This document shows, in pieces, positions 8,105-18,734 of a stretch of DNA of 45,411 nucleotides. Each line of letters begins with the position of its first letter. Within the stretch, counting starts at the first letter, position 1. The notes beneath the pieces are model-generated. The model did no database searches. It worked only from the letters and a program-made list of their open reading frames with translations, and was not told where the DNA came from. Source of the DNA: Kribbella turkmenica (lineage in GTDB: Bacteria; Actinomycetota; Actinomycetes; Propionibacteriales; Kribbellaceae); assembly GCF_004348725.1 (NCBI RefSeq), contig NZ_SMKR01000039.1, positions 1-45,411 of the forward strand. The letters run 5' to 3'. The position numbers and the translations under genes were made by a program.

Positions 8105-9387
8105 GACTGGGCGGCGAGCTGATCGACCTTCTGTGCCGCGCCGTCGAGGGCCGCACCCGTATCCTCCTGGCCGAAGATCACGGACTTGGAGTAGGCGTCG
8201 CGGAAGGTCTGCCAGATGGTGATCGAGTTCGGCACGTTCGGCACCTCGACCGTGCGCGCGGCCTGGTCGGCGAAGGTCTTGTAGTCCGCGTTCTTGGTGA
8301 AGTAGTCCGCGTACGTCGTCGCGACGTCCTGACGCAGCGGCATCTGCCCGGTCAGCTCGAGGAACTTGCCGTCCTGCTCCTGGCTGGTCGCGAACTTCAG
8401 CACCTCCCACGCCGTGCCACGGTTCTTGCACGCCGAGTACATCGCCACGTTCTTCGCGTCCGAGAACGTGTGGATCTCGTTCGCCGGCTTGCCGGACGAG
8501 GTCGGCACCGGGACGACACCCCAGTCGATCTTGCGCTCGTACGTCGCGATCGCCCACGGACCCACCACAGCCATCGCGGCGGTCCCGTCCACGAAGGCGT
8601 CACCGGTGTACTTCTCCTGCGACGCCAGCTTGTCCGCGTACATCGTCCGCCAGAACTGCGCGACCTTCCTGCCCTCGTCGGACGCGAACGTCGCCTTGCC
8701 GTCCTCGACCAGCTGCTTGCCGCCGGTCTCGGCCGCGTACAACGGGTAGAAGTCGAACCACGACTGGAAGAACTCGTTGCTCGGCGCCGGGTAGATGGCG
8801 AACTTGGCGGCCTTCGACGAGACCAGCTTCCGCGAGGTGGCGAGGACCTCGTCGTACGTCCCCAGCGCCGGCTTCTCCGGGTCCAGCCCGGCCTTGGCGA
8901 ACGCCTTCTTGTTGTAGAAGATCATCACCGGGTTCGACTTCCACGGCAGCTGGTAGTACTTGCCGTCGGTCGACTTGTACTGCTTGGCCACGTCCCCGGA
9001 CCGGTCCTCGATGTACGCCGTACCACCGTCGAAACCGTCCAGCGGCACCAGCCCACCCTGCTTCTGGAACTGCGACACCGACGCCGGCGACGTGTTGAAG
9101 ATCAGGCACGGCGCGTTGCCCGCCGTGATCGCCGCCCCGATCACCTCCTCGGAGCTCTTCCCGGTCGGGATCTCCTGCGCGGTGACCTTCTGGTCCGCGT
9201 GCGCCGCGTTCCAGGCCGCCACCATCTGCTTGCCCCAAGCGACTTCCTCGGGGTTGTTCGAGTACCAGACGGTGATCGGGCCGGTGGCCTTGGCCGCTGC
9301 GTCGGCGTCACCAGCGCCGTCGCTGCCACCGCACGCGGCGAGTGATCCGGCCAGTACGACAGCCAGCAGTCCAGCTTGCAGTTTCAT
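8101..9387 (-). CDS. Sugar-binding lipoprotein of ABC transporter
   Basis: A 428-residue extracytoplasmic solute-binding protein (SBP_bac_1 / CUT1). The signal peptide ends in the lipobox LAAC with Cys19, followed by a Gly/Ser/Asp-rich tether. The mature part shows ITVWYSNNPEEVAWGKQMV, the LPWKSNPVMIFYNKKAF hinge and a MAVVGPWAIATYE strand typical of oligosaccharide binders. A strong GGAGGAAAG lies just before the ATG. It is 18 bases from the lacI-type stop, so both are probably cotranscribed. A beta-manno-oligosaccharide ligand is inferred from the GH130 gene in the operon. Confidence 0.92.
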   Translation of the reverse strand: MKLQAGLLAVVLAGSLAACGGSDGAGDADAAAKATGPITVWYSNNPEEVAWGKQMVAAWNAAHADQKVTAQEIPTGKSSEEVIGAAITAGNAPCLIFNTSPASVSQFQKQGGLVPLDGFDGGTAYIEDRSGDVAKQYKSTDGKYYQLPWKSNPVMIFYNKKAFAKAGLDPEKPALGTYDEVLATSRKLVSSKAAKFAIYPAPSNEFFQSWFDFYPLYAAETGGKQLVEDGKATFASDEGRKVAQFWRTMYADKLASQEKYTGDAFVDGTAAMAVVGPWAIATYERKIDWGVVPVPTSSGKPANEIHTFSDAKNVAMYSACKNRGTAWEVLKFATSQEQDGKFLELTGQMPLRQDVATTYADYFTKNADYKTFADQAARTVEVPNVPNSITIWQTFRDAYSKSVIFGQEDTGAALDGAAQKVDQLAAQS

Positions 9388-9405
9388 CTTTCCTCCAGGG
9401 GAGCA

Positions 9406-10431
9406 CTACGCAGGAGCCGCGCCGGTGGACCGGCGGACGACCAGCTGCGCTGGTGGGAGCTCGACATCGGGTACGTCGGTCGCCCCGTCGACGAGCTGGT
9501 TGAGGGTCTGGGCGGCCGCCTCGCCGAAGCGGAACGGGTCGGCGCGCACGGTGGTCAGGCCGGGGTGGACGTACTCGGCCAGTTCGCTGTCGTCGAAGCC
9601 GGCGATGCTCAGGTCGTCCGGGACGGTCAGCCCGGCCGCCTGGGCGGCACCGAGACCGGCGATCGCCATCCGGTCGTTGGCGTAGACGATCGCGGTCGGC
9701 GGCTCGGGCAGCGCGAGCAGCCGCCGGGTCGCCTCGATCCCGCCGGCGGCGGTGAAGTCGCCGGCCTCGACCGCGACCGGCCGCAGACCGGCGGCGGACA
9801 CGGCCGACTCGAACGCCGTCGACCGTGCGGTCGCGTGGACGAAGTCGGGCGGGCCCGCGACCTGGGCGATCCGGGTGTGGCCGAGCTCGATCAGGTGCTC
9901 GACGACGGCGATCGTGCCGGGACGGTCGTCCAGCGTGACCGCCGGGAACGGCGACGTACCGTCCGGCCGGTTCAGCGTGACCGCGGGCAGGCCGAGCTCG
10001 ACCAGCAGGCCGATCCGGGGGTCGTCGTGCCGGAGGTCGGACAGGAACACTCCGTCGACCCGGGCGTCCTGCGCGAGCCGCCGGTAGCCGGCCTCCTCGT
10101 CCTCGCCGGCGGTGACGACCTGCAGGACCAGGGCCTGCCCGCGGGCGGAGAGGACGCTTTCGACCCCGGCGATGAAAGCCGGGAAGAACGGGTCGGACGA
10201 CAGCACCGCCGGGTCCCTGGTGATCACCAGGCCGAGGGCGAACGCCTTGGAGACCGACAGCGACCGGGCCCGGTTGCTCGGCCGCCAGCCCAGCTCGTCG
10301 GCCGCGGCCAGGATCTTGTCGACGGTCGACTGGGCCAGGCCGGGGCGCCCGTTCAAGGCGAATGACACCGATCCCTTGGAGACGCCGGCCCGGTGCGCCA
10401 CGTCGGCGATCGTCGGCCGCTGCTTACTCAC
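9406..10431 (-). CDS. LacI-family repressor of the sugar operon
   Basis: A 341-residue regulator. Residues ~7-26 (TIADVAHRAGVSKGSVSFAL) are the LacI helix-turn-helix, followed by the hinge helix region NRARSLSVSK. The periplasmic-binding-type effector domain carries the usual FFPAFIAGVE, DGVFLSD, ANDRMAIAGLGAAQ and DDLSIAGFDDSELAEY motifs. I chose the GTG at 10431, preceded by GAGGT, instead of the longer frame from 10485, because the latter starts inside an operator and its extra 18 residues are simply translated operator repeats. It is first in its own operon and is probably autoregulated through the sites just upstream. Effector: presumably the imported oligosaccharide or a product. Confidence 0.93.
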   Translation of the reverse strand: MSKQRPTIADVAHRAGVSKGSVSFALNGRPGLAQSTVDKILAAADELGWRPSNRARSLSVSKAFALGLVITRDPAVLSSDPFFPAFIAGVESVLSARGQALVLQVVTAGEDEEAGYRRLAQDARVDGVFLSDLRHDDPRIGLLVELGLPAVTLNRPDGTSPFPAVTLDDRPGTIAVVEHLIELGHTRIAQVAGPPDFVHATARSTAFESAVSAAGLRPVAVEAGDFTAAGGIEATRRLLALPEPPTAIVYANDRMAIAGLGAAQAAGLTVPDDLSIAGFDDSELAEYVHPGLTTVRADPFRFGEAAAQTLNQLVDGATDVPDVELPPAQLVVRRSTGAAPA

Positions 10432-10449
10432 ACAGACCTCGCTTTGCCT

Positions 10450-10465
10450 TTTGAACCGGTTTAAA
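10450..10465. promoter_or_regulatory. LacI-type operator O1
   Basis: TTTGAACCGGTTTAAA, a near-palindrome with an AACCGGTT core and the central CG typical of LacI-family sites. It lies 19-34 bases upstream of the repressor GTG, just downstream of the predicted -10, so a bound repressor would block initiation or early elongation. Confidence 0.75.
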
Positions 10466-10469
10466 CGCC

Positions 10470-10499
10470 ATCTAAACCGGTTCAAACCTCGCGCGTCAA
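10470..10499 (-). promoter_or_regulatory. Predicted promoter of the LacI/sugar operon
   Basis: On the minus strand, TTGACG (10499-10494) and TTAGAT (10475-10470) are 18 bp apart, resembling the actinomycete housekeeping consensus. Operator O2 occupies the spacer and O1 follows the -10, a classic repression layout. Predicted by eye; the transcription start would be near 10463. Confidence 0.6.
10471..10487. promoter_or_regulatory. LacI-type operator O2
   Basis: TAAACCGGTTCAAA at 10473-10486 is the inverted copy of O1. Its centre is 21 bp from the O1 centre, two helical turns, which places both sites on one DNA face. It fills the spacer between the predicted -35 and -10 elements. Confidence 0.75.
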
Positions 10500-10677
10500 G
10501 ACCTGGGGCACCGACGAGTGGGCACTCGTCCGAGTACGTGGCGCAGTATCTGCCGCAGGCGTCGGAGGTCCGCAGGCTGTGATGGTCGATGCGGCCCGGC
10601 CGGTCGAACGGATCTGGGACCTCGGCGCGGTCTGGTCGTCGCCACGGCCACTACCCGGCGCCGGGCGGGCAGCTGAC

Positions 10678-11625
10678 CTACTGCTCGACGGCGGCCTGGA
10701 GGTAGGTGCGGTAGGCGGCGAAGCTGCCGAGCACCTCGGCGGCGGTCGATCGGCTCGTGAGGGCGCCGACGCCCTGCCCCGCATAGATCGACGTCCGGGC
10801 CGGGTCGGCGGTGCGGACGCCTTCCAGGTAGTCGGCGTGCGCGTCGTCCTTCGTCTTCAACTCCTCCTCGTGACCTTCCCAGGTGTCGAAGAACGCGTTC
10901 CGCAGCGCGCGGCCACCGAACTCGTCCGGCCAGCCGGCGCGGGACGCGGCGTCGAAGACCGTGCCGTACACGGTGTCGGTCTCGTCGGCCTCGATCACCC
11001 GCCGGAGCACCGGCTCGGGCGTCATCGCCTCGGCACAGGTCAGGAACGCCGTACCGATCCAGCCGCCGACCGCGCCGGCGGCCAGTACGGCGGCCAGGCC
11101 GCGCGGACCGGAGATCCCCCCGGCCGCCATCACCGGCAGGTCGGTGAGGTCGAGGATCGCCTGCAGCAGCGGGAGCGTGGCGACCGCGTTGCGACCGTGG
11201 CCACCGGCCTCGGCGCCGCGGGCGACGATCAGGTCCACGCCGCTGTCGATCGCCTCACGAGCGTCGGCGACCGTCCCCGCTTGCATCGCGACGACGATGC
11301 CTTCCTTCTGCAGCCTCCCGACGTACGGCGCGTAGTCGCCGAAGCTGAGCGAGACCAGGGCCGGCTTGAGCTCGAGGACGGCGTCGAGGTGCTCGGGACG
11401 GTCCTGGACGGACCACGCCATCAGGCCGACGCCGTACGGTCGGCCGCCGGCCGCGGCGACCGCGCCCTCGGTCCGGATCCAGTCGGCACTGACCGCGGAA
11501 CCGGCGCCGAGCATGCCCAATCCCCCGGCCGCCGAGATCGCCGCGGTCAGCCTGCCGCCGCTCACGTGCGCCATCGGTGCACCCACCACCGGCACGGACA
11601 CCCCGAACTTCTCCGTCAGCCACAT
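10678..11625 (-). CDS. 2-nitropropane dioxygenase-type flavoprotein
   Basis: A 315-residue FMN-dependent TIM-barrel protein of the nitronate monooxygenase / FabK-like family. Markers are VPVVGAPMAHVSGGRL at the N-terminus, VDLIVARGAEAGGHG (the flavin-proximal catalytic His region) and PVMAAGGISGPRGLAAVLAAGA for phosphate binding, followed by GWIGTAFLTCAEA. Such enzymes oxidise nitronates or reduce enoyl substrates; the sequence does not distinguish these. The ATG at 11625 matches the family start (LTEKFGV). The ribosome-binding site is weak, and an in-frame GTG lies 18 bases upstream. A longer frame into secA was rejected. It lies downstream of the secA terminator and is probably expressed separately. 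Confidence 0.85.
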   Translation of the reverse strand: MWLTEKFGVSVPVVGAPMAHVSGGRLTAAISAAGGLGMLGAGSAVSADWIRTEGAVAAAGGRPYGVGLMAWSVQDRPEHLDAVLELKPALVSLSFGDYAPYVGRLQKEGIVVAMQAGTVADAREAIDSGVDLIVARGAEAGGHGRNAVATLPLLQAILDLTDLPVMAAGGISGPRGLAAVLAAGAVGGWIGTAFLTCAEAMTPEPVLRRVIEADETDTVYGTVFDAASRAGWPDEFGGRALRNAFFDTWEGHEEELKTKDDAHADYLEGVRTADPARTSIYAGQGVGALTSRSTAAEVLGSFAAYRTYLQAAVEQ

Positions 11626-11670
11626 GGGTCCAGGGCACCACACCGGGTCCACCGACCGCCATGAGGCCGG

Positions 11671-11717
11671 ACACACGAGAACGGCCGGCCCCTCTCGGAC
11701 CGGCCGTTCGCGTGTGT
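11671..11717 (-). terminator. secA transcription terminator
   Basis: An inverted repeat with 18-bp arms (11671-11688 and 11700-11717, one mismatch) around an 11-base loop, starting 4 bases after the secA stop. The inner arm is ACGGCCGG/CCGGCCGT. No U-tract follows, as is common for actinomycete hairpin terminators. Confidence 0.8.
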
Positions 11718-11720
11718 CGC

Positions 11721-14648
<2,928 letters not shown>

Positions 14649-14812
14649 GGTGGGGAGTTCTCTCCTTGCTGCTGAAGCCTTGGTGCGGCCGACGCCGACA
14701 GGGCACGATCCACCCGTGGGCAGGCGCGCGTCACCCATGGTACGGGGCCGGGTGTGCCAAGCCACGCCCGATGCGTGCCACGAGGCCCAACCGACCCACG
14801 ATCCAGGCGCGG

Positions 14813-14847
14813 AAAAAGTTCCGTCTGCGCGGTCAGGAACCGCGCAG
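14813..14847 (-). terminator. Terminator overlapping the stop codon of the AlkX-like gene
   Basis: On the minus strand CTGCGCGG (14847-14840) pairs with CCGCGCAG (14832-14825), and a five-T run follows at 14817-14813. The 7-base loop contains the TGA stop of the glycosylase gene, so the last two codons form the stem. It would separate this gene from secA. Confidence 0.7.
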
Positions 14848-16044
14848 GGCGTCACTCAGAGCTGGCGACAGGTCACCGCCACCGACCACCCGGACCTGGT
14901 CCAGCCCGAGGAATCCGGCCAGCTGGATCAGCTCGGCGGCGAGCTCGTCCGCGGTCTCCACCGGCGCCTTCGGCTCCGCGTGCGCCGACTGGACCAGCAG
15001 CACCCCGGCGGACCGGTCCGACTTGAGGTCCACCCGGGCGACCAGCCGGTCCCCGAGCAGGAAAGGGAGCACGTAGTACCCGTGGATCCGCTTCTCGGCC
15101 GGGACGTAGATCTCGATCCGGTACCGGAAGTCGAACAGCATCTCCGTCCGGGTCCGCTCGAACACCAGCGAGTCGAACGGGCTGACCAGGGCCCGCGTGT
15201 TCACCCGCCGCGGCAGCCGGGCGTCGCGGTGCAGGTACGCCGGCCGCTTCCAGCCCTCGATCCCGACCGGGATCAGCTCACCGTCCTCGACGAGCTCCTG
15301 GATCGCCTGCAGCGTCGGCTGCGGCGCCGTCCGGACGTAGTCCCGCAGGCACTGCGCGGTCGCCACGCCGTGCGCCCGCGCCGCGATCGACACCAGCCCG
15401 CGATGCGCCTCGGCCTCCGACGGCGTCGGCGTCTCCAGTACGGCGCTGGGCAGCACGCGCTCGGGTACGTCGTACATCCGCTCGAACTGCTGGTTGCGCC
15501 GGGCCACTGTGATCTCGCCGGCGAAGAAGAGGAACTCCAGCGCCCGCTTCACGTCGGACCAGTTCCAGCCCCAGTTCTCCTTCGACCGCTCGACGTCGTC
15601 GTCGATCTCGCGCGCCGTCAGCGGACCGTGCGCGCGGACGTCGGCGAGCACCTGCTTGAGCAGGTCCGGGCGCTCCTTGGCGATCGACCGCGGCCCGCCC
15701 CACGCCTCGGTGGTGGCCCGGGCCATCCGCCAGCGCATCAACGGGTGCGTGCCCACCGGGATCAGCGAGGCCTCGTGCGCCCAGTACTCCACCAGGCGGC
15801 GCGGCGCCTTCCCGGAGGCGCGGTCGAGCAGGTCGCGCGGATACGGACCCAGGCGGGAGTAGAGCGGCAGGTACTGCGCCCGGGTGAGCACGTTCACCGA
15901 GTCGATCTGGATCAGGCCGATCCGGCCGAGCACGCGCGCCAGCGCCCGGGCGTCGGGCACACCCTTCGGCCGCGGGTCCATGAAGCCCTGCGCGGCCAGC
16001 GCCACCCGCCGAGCCTGCGCCGTCGACAACTCCTGCGTAGTCAC
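14833..16044 (-). CDS. AlkX/YcaQ-like DNA glycosylase (HTH_42 family)
   Basis: A 403-residue protein of the YcaQ/AlkZ superfamily of winged-helix DNA glycosylases, which excise bulky alkylated bases and unhook interstrand crosslinks. The catalytic segment reads [16 protein letters not shown]: a Q-hydrophobic-D motif (residues 46-48) as in E. coli YcaQ (AlkX), not the QxQ of AlkZ toxin-resistance proteins. Other family marks are [33 protein letters not shown] and [19 protein letters not shown]. The GTG at 16044 aligns best with the E. coli N-terminus; a GTG at 16074, adjoining the upstream stop, adds ten residues and is possible. Neither has a clear ribosome-binding site, suggesting coupling to the SARP gene upstream. 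Confidence 0.88.
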   Translation of the reverse strand: MTTQELSTAQARRVALAAQGFMDPRPKGVPDARALARVLGRIGLIQIDSVNVLTRAQYLPLYSRLGPYPRDLLDRASGKAPRRLVEYWAHEASLIPVGTHPLMRWRMARATTEAWGGPRSIAKERPDLLKQVLADVRAHGPLTAREIDDDVERSKENWGWNWSDVKRALEFLFFAGEITVARRNQQFERMYDVPERVLPSAVLETPTPSEAEAHRGLVSIAARAHGVATAQCLRDYVRTAPQPTLQAIQELVEDGELIPVGIEGWKRPAYLHRDARLPRRVNTRALVSPFDSLVFERTRTEMLFDFRYRIEIYVPAEKRIHGYYVLPFLLGDRLVARVDLKSDRSAGVLLVQSAHAEPKAPVETADELAAELIQLAGFLGLDQVRVVGGGDLSPALSDALRGS

Positions 16045-16074
16045 GTCCGCGATTCTGCCGGACCCCACCGACAC

Positions 16075-17679
16075 TTACGGGCGGTCGCCGTCGACGGTGT
16101 CCTGGAGCCGGATGATCAGCAGGACCTCGGCCACCTGCGGCGGAATCGGCCACGGGAACAGACCGCGAGCGGACAGATCCTCCAAGGAGCGGAACGGACC
16201 GCGGTGGGCCCGGTCGGCGACGATCAGCGCGGCCTGCTCGGCGGACACGCCGGGCAGCGTCCGCAGGACCGTTTCGGGCGCGTCGTTGACGTCGATCAGC
16301 CCGCCGTCCTCGAACTGGGTCGGCAGGTCCGGACGCCCGATCCCGAGCTGCCGGGCGATCAACGGATGCTCGGCCGCGAGCTGACGCGCATACTGCCGGC
16401 GCGTCTCGTCGCCGGAAGCCTGACCGGTCCGCCCCGGCACGAGCACCCCCAGGTGCACGGCACACACCAATGCGGAGGCGATCACCAGCAGGACGCCGAG
16501 ACCATCCCAGGCACCGGTGATCTCGTCGCTGCTCGTGTCGACCATCAGGGCGCCGCCGATCGTCGCGACCAGATACACCGCGGCCGCCAGGCCGAGGCGG
16601 GCACTGCGGCGCCGGACCGCGACGACGCCCATCGCCGGACCGCCCAGCATCCCTACCGAGAGCACCGGAACCGCCGCGACCAGGAACTTCAGCGCCCAGT
16701 ACCGCATGCGGTCCCCGTGCGCCGCCGGTGAAGTGGGTGGAGCCGGTGGCGGCGCGGCTGCGGCGGGCGGAGCGGACGGGGCCGCGGCCGGAACGGCCGG
16801 CGCGGGCGCGGACGGGGGTGACGTAACGGTGGCGGCGGACGGGGCTGACGTAACGGTGGCGGCGGCCGGGGGTGACGTGACGGTGGCGGTCGCCGGGGTG
16901 AGCGCCGGGTCGTCCTGGAGGATCCGCTGGTGGAGATCCTGCAGATGGCGGCTCGGATCCACGCCGTGGGTCTCCACCAGCTGGGCACGAATCTCGCGGT
17001 AGGCGGCCAGGGCTTCGGCTTGCCGGCCGACGCGGTGGAGCGCCAGCATCTGGACGCCGCGCAGTCGCTCGCGCAGGGGGAACTCCACCACCAGGCGCGA
17101 CAGCTCCGGCAACAGGTTCTGCTCGTGGCCCTGTTCGAGCTCCACCTCGGCCCACTCCTCCACAGCCGCGGCGCGGTCGTCCGCGAGCCGGGCGCGGGTG
17201 GCCTCGAAGTACGAGCCGGTCAGACCGGCCAGCGGCTCCGCCTGCCATAACGACAGAGCAGTCCGGAGCTCCGCGGCGGCTTCCGCCACCTGGCCCCCCG
17301 CCCGCAGCCCGCCGGCGGCGCGGACGTGCTCGGTGAACACGTCGAGGTCGATGTCGCCCGGCGCGACGGCGAGCCGGTAGCCGCCCTCGGTGAGGGTCAG
17401 CAGCCGGCCGGACGATCTCGGTGCCCGCTCCGGCTCGAGCACGCGGCGCAGTCCGGCGACGTACTTCTGGACGACGTTCGGTCCGTTCTCCGGAGGGTCG
17501 TCACCCCAGACGACGTCGACGATCCGGTTCGGCGGGACCGGCCGGTTCGCCGAGAGCAGGAGGCTCGCCAGGACGGCACGCTGCTTGGCCGGACCGAGAT
17601 CCAGCTCGCGCGCACCACGACGGGCTCGCAGGGATCCGAGCAGGAAGAACCGGACGGAGTCGTCGGCCGCCCCTGTCAC
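16075..17679 (-). CDS. SARP/BTAD regulator with membrane helices and HhH domain
   Basis: A 534-residue multidomain protein. Residues ~8-105 form an OmpR/SARP winged helix (LDLGPAKQRAVLASLLLSAN, then the VVQKYVAGLRRVLEP recognition helix). Residues ~112-258 are the bacterial transcriptional activation domain (WQAEPLAGL, ALHRVGRQAEALAAYREIR). A Pro/Ala/Thr linker (~260-322) holds three 9-residue repeats. Residues ~330-420 contain about four hydrophobic segments. Residues ~462-505 (LIDVNDAPETVLRTLPGV) are a ComEA/DUF655-like helix-hairpin-helix. SARPs activate divergent or nearby promoters. GTG at 17679 with GGAGGGG upstream was preferred to 17703. The membrane-plus-HhH tail is unusual and its role is unknown. 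Confidence 0.85.
   Translation of the reverse strand: MTGAADDSVRFFLLGSLRARRGARELDLGPAKQRAVLASLLLSANRPVPPNRIVDVVWGDDPPENGPNVVQKYVAGLRRVLEPERAPRSSGRLLTLTEGGYRLAVAPGDIDLDVFTEHVRAAGGLRAGGQVAEAAAELRTALSLWQAEPLAGLTGSYFEATRARLADDRAAAVEEWAEVELEQGHEQNLLPELSRLVVEFPLRERLRGVQMLALHRVGRQAEALAAYREIRAQLVETHGVDPSRHLQDLHQRILQDDPALTPATATVTSPPAAATVTSAPSAATVTSPPSAPAPAVPAAAPSAPPAAAAPPPAPPTSPAAHGDRMRYWALKFLVAAVPVLSVGMLGGPAMGVVAVRRRSARLGLAAAVYLVATIGGALMVDTSSDEITGAWDGLGVLLVIASALVCAVHLGVLVPGRTGQASGDETRRQYARQLAAEHPLIARQLGIGRPDLPTQFEDGGLIDVNDAPETVLRTLPGVSAEQAALIVADRAHRGPFRSLEDLSARGLFPWPIPPQVAEVLLIIRLQDTVDGDRP
16808..16888. repeat. Three 27-bp tandem repeats in the SARP linker
   Basis: Units 16808-16834, 16835-16861 and 16862-16888 differ at only a few positions and encode, on the minus strand, 9-residue ATVTSPPAA-type units. 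They lie in the Pro-rich linker between the activation domain and the membrane part, so copy-number change would lengthen or shorten the tether without breaking the frame. Confidence 0.9.
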
Positions 17680-17708
17680 TGGTCCGCACCCCTCCCGATC
17701 CACCGAGA

Positions 17709-17723
17709 CCGAATCTCATTCGG
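17709..17723. repeat. 15-bp palindrome upstream of the SARP gene
   Basis: CCGAAT-CTC-ATTCGG, perfect 6-bp arms, 30 bases upstream of the GTG. It could be an operator or a 5' leader hairpin for the SARP-type gene; nothing in the sequence decides between them. Confidence 0.5.
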
Positions 17724-17778
17724 CCGACGGCAGTCTATCCGCGCTCAAGGGCCGTCCCGGCGCTCTGGCAGTCGCCGG

Positions 17779-17850
17779 CGGCAGCGGGCCGGCAGGCGAG
17801 CGGCAGTAGGAGCGCAGTCGGACGCAGTACGACGGCAGGGAGACGGCAGC
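17779..17850 (+). promoter_or_regulatory. SARP-type operator: seven direct repeats at 11-bp pitch
   Basis: CGGCAG-like heptamers start at 17779, 17790, 17801, 17812, 17822, 17833 and 17844, i.e. steps of 11, 11, 11, 10, 11 and 11. Five are exact CGGCAG; the middle two are GCGCAG and ACGCAG. Known SARP regulators (ActII-ORF4, AfsR, DnrI) bind heptamer direct repeats with 4-bp spacers, one per helical turn. The last heptamer ends 9 bp before CAGAGT (17860-17865), a possible -10 for the lipoprotein gene, close to the geometry described for SARP-activated promoters. It lies between the SARP gene and the divergent lipoprotein gene. Confidence 0.65.
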
Positions 17851-17930
17851 GCGCCGATCCAGAGTCATGGACCAAGCACGAGAACAGGCACCGGCCACCG
17901 CGCCGGCGTACCGAAAGGTGAGTCCGAGAC

Positions 17931-18734
17931 ATGTCCTTCCCCTGGATCCGCACCGCCGCGGCGGTCGCCACGATCGCGCTGGTCACGACCGGTTGCGGCG
18001 CGGGCGCCGACTCTGCCGGCGAGAACGAGCCCGCCGTCACCACCTCGGCGACGGCACGTCCCAGTACTCCGGCCGGCACTCCGGCCACGTCACCGCCTGC
18101 CACGAGTCTGGAGGACCTGCCGGTCCGGACGATCATGCGGAAGACCCGGGAGGCCTCGCTGAAGGCGACCAACCTACGGATGCGCGGCAGCATCGACGAC
18201 ACCGACGGCCCGATGACCTTCGACATCGTCCTGACCGAGGGCGGCGGCGAGGGCACCTTCACGGTCGCGGGGGCGTCGTACTCCGTCCGGGCGATCGGCC
18301 GGACCGTCTACCTGCAGTTGTCCGAGTCCGCGATCCGCGCCCAGGCGAAGGCCGACGGGAGCAGCCAGGCCGAGACCGCGCAGGTCCTCAGCATGCTGAA
18401 GAACAAGTGGATCAAGCTGTCGAAGATCGACCAGGACACCCAGCAGATGGTCGACCTGGTCACGCCTGGCCGGTTCTTCGGCACGGTCTTCGGTCAGGAC
18501 GACACGGCCACCGCCGCCCTCCCCCGCAAGGTGGCGGCGCGGATGGTCGACGGTGTCCGCTGCGTCGGGCTCACCGATGACGGTGCCGCGCTCTGGATCG
18601 ACATCCGGACCGGCCGGCTGATCCGGATGACCGAAGGCAAGAACCGGTTCACCTTCAGCGCCTACGGCAAGGCTCCGACGCCGAAGGCGCCCGCCAAGAG
18701 CCAGGTGCTCGACGGCAAGCCGATGGGCCTCTGA
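17931..18734 (+). CDS. LppX/LprG-like lipoprotein
   Basis: A 267-residue exported lipoprotein. The signal peptide ends with a VTTGC lipobox (Cys22), followed by a Thr/Pro/Ala-rich tether of ~35 residues. The mature domain (IMRKTREASLKATNLRMRGSI onward, then GGEGTFTVAGASYSVRAIGRTVYLQ) fits the half-barrel LppX/LprAFG (DUF1396) type. Members bind acylated lipids or act as envelope chaperones; here that is only inferred from the fold. GAAAGGTGA precedes the ATG. It lies downstream of the 11-bp repeat array and divergent from the SARP-type gene, making it the likely regulated target. Confidence 0.8.
   Translation: MSFPWIRTAAAVATIALVTTGCGAGADSAGENEPAVTTSATARPSTPAGTPATSPPATSLEDLPVRTIMRKTREASLKATNLRMRGSIDDTDGPMTFDIVLTEGGGEGTFTVAGASYSVRAIGRTVYLQLSESAIRAQAKADGSSQAETAQVLSMLKNKWIKLSKIDQDTQQMVDLVTPGRFFGTVFGQDDTATAALPRKVAARMVDGVRCVGLTDDGAALWIDIRTGRLIRMTEGKNRFTFSAYGKAPTPKAPAKSQVLDGKPMGL

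Noticed and set aside
10432..10485. Longer N-terminus for the LacI regulator
   Set aside because: The added residues are translated operator repeats, and the GTG at 10431 has a proper ribosome-binding site.
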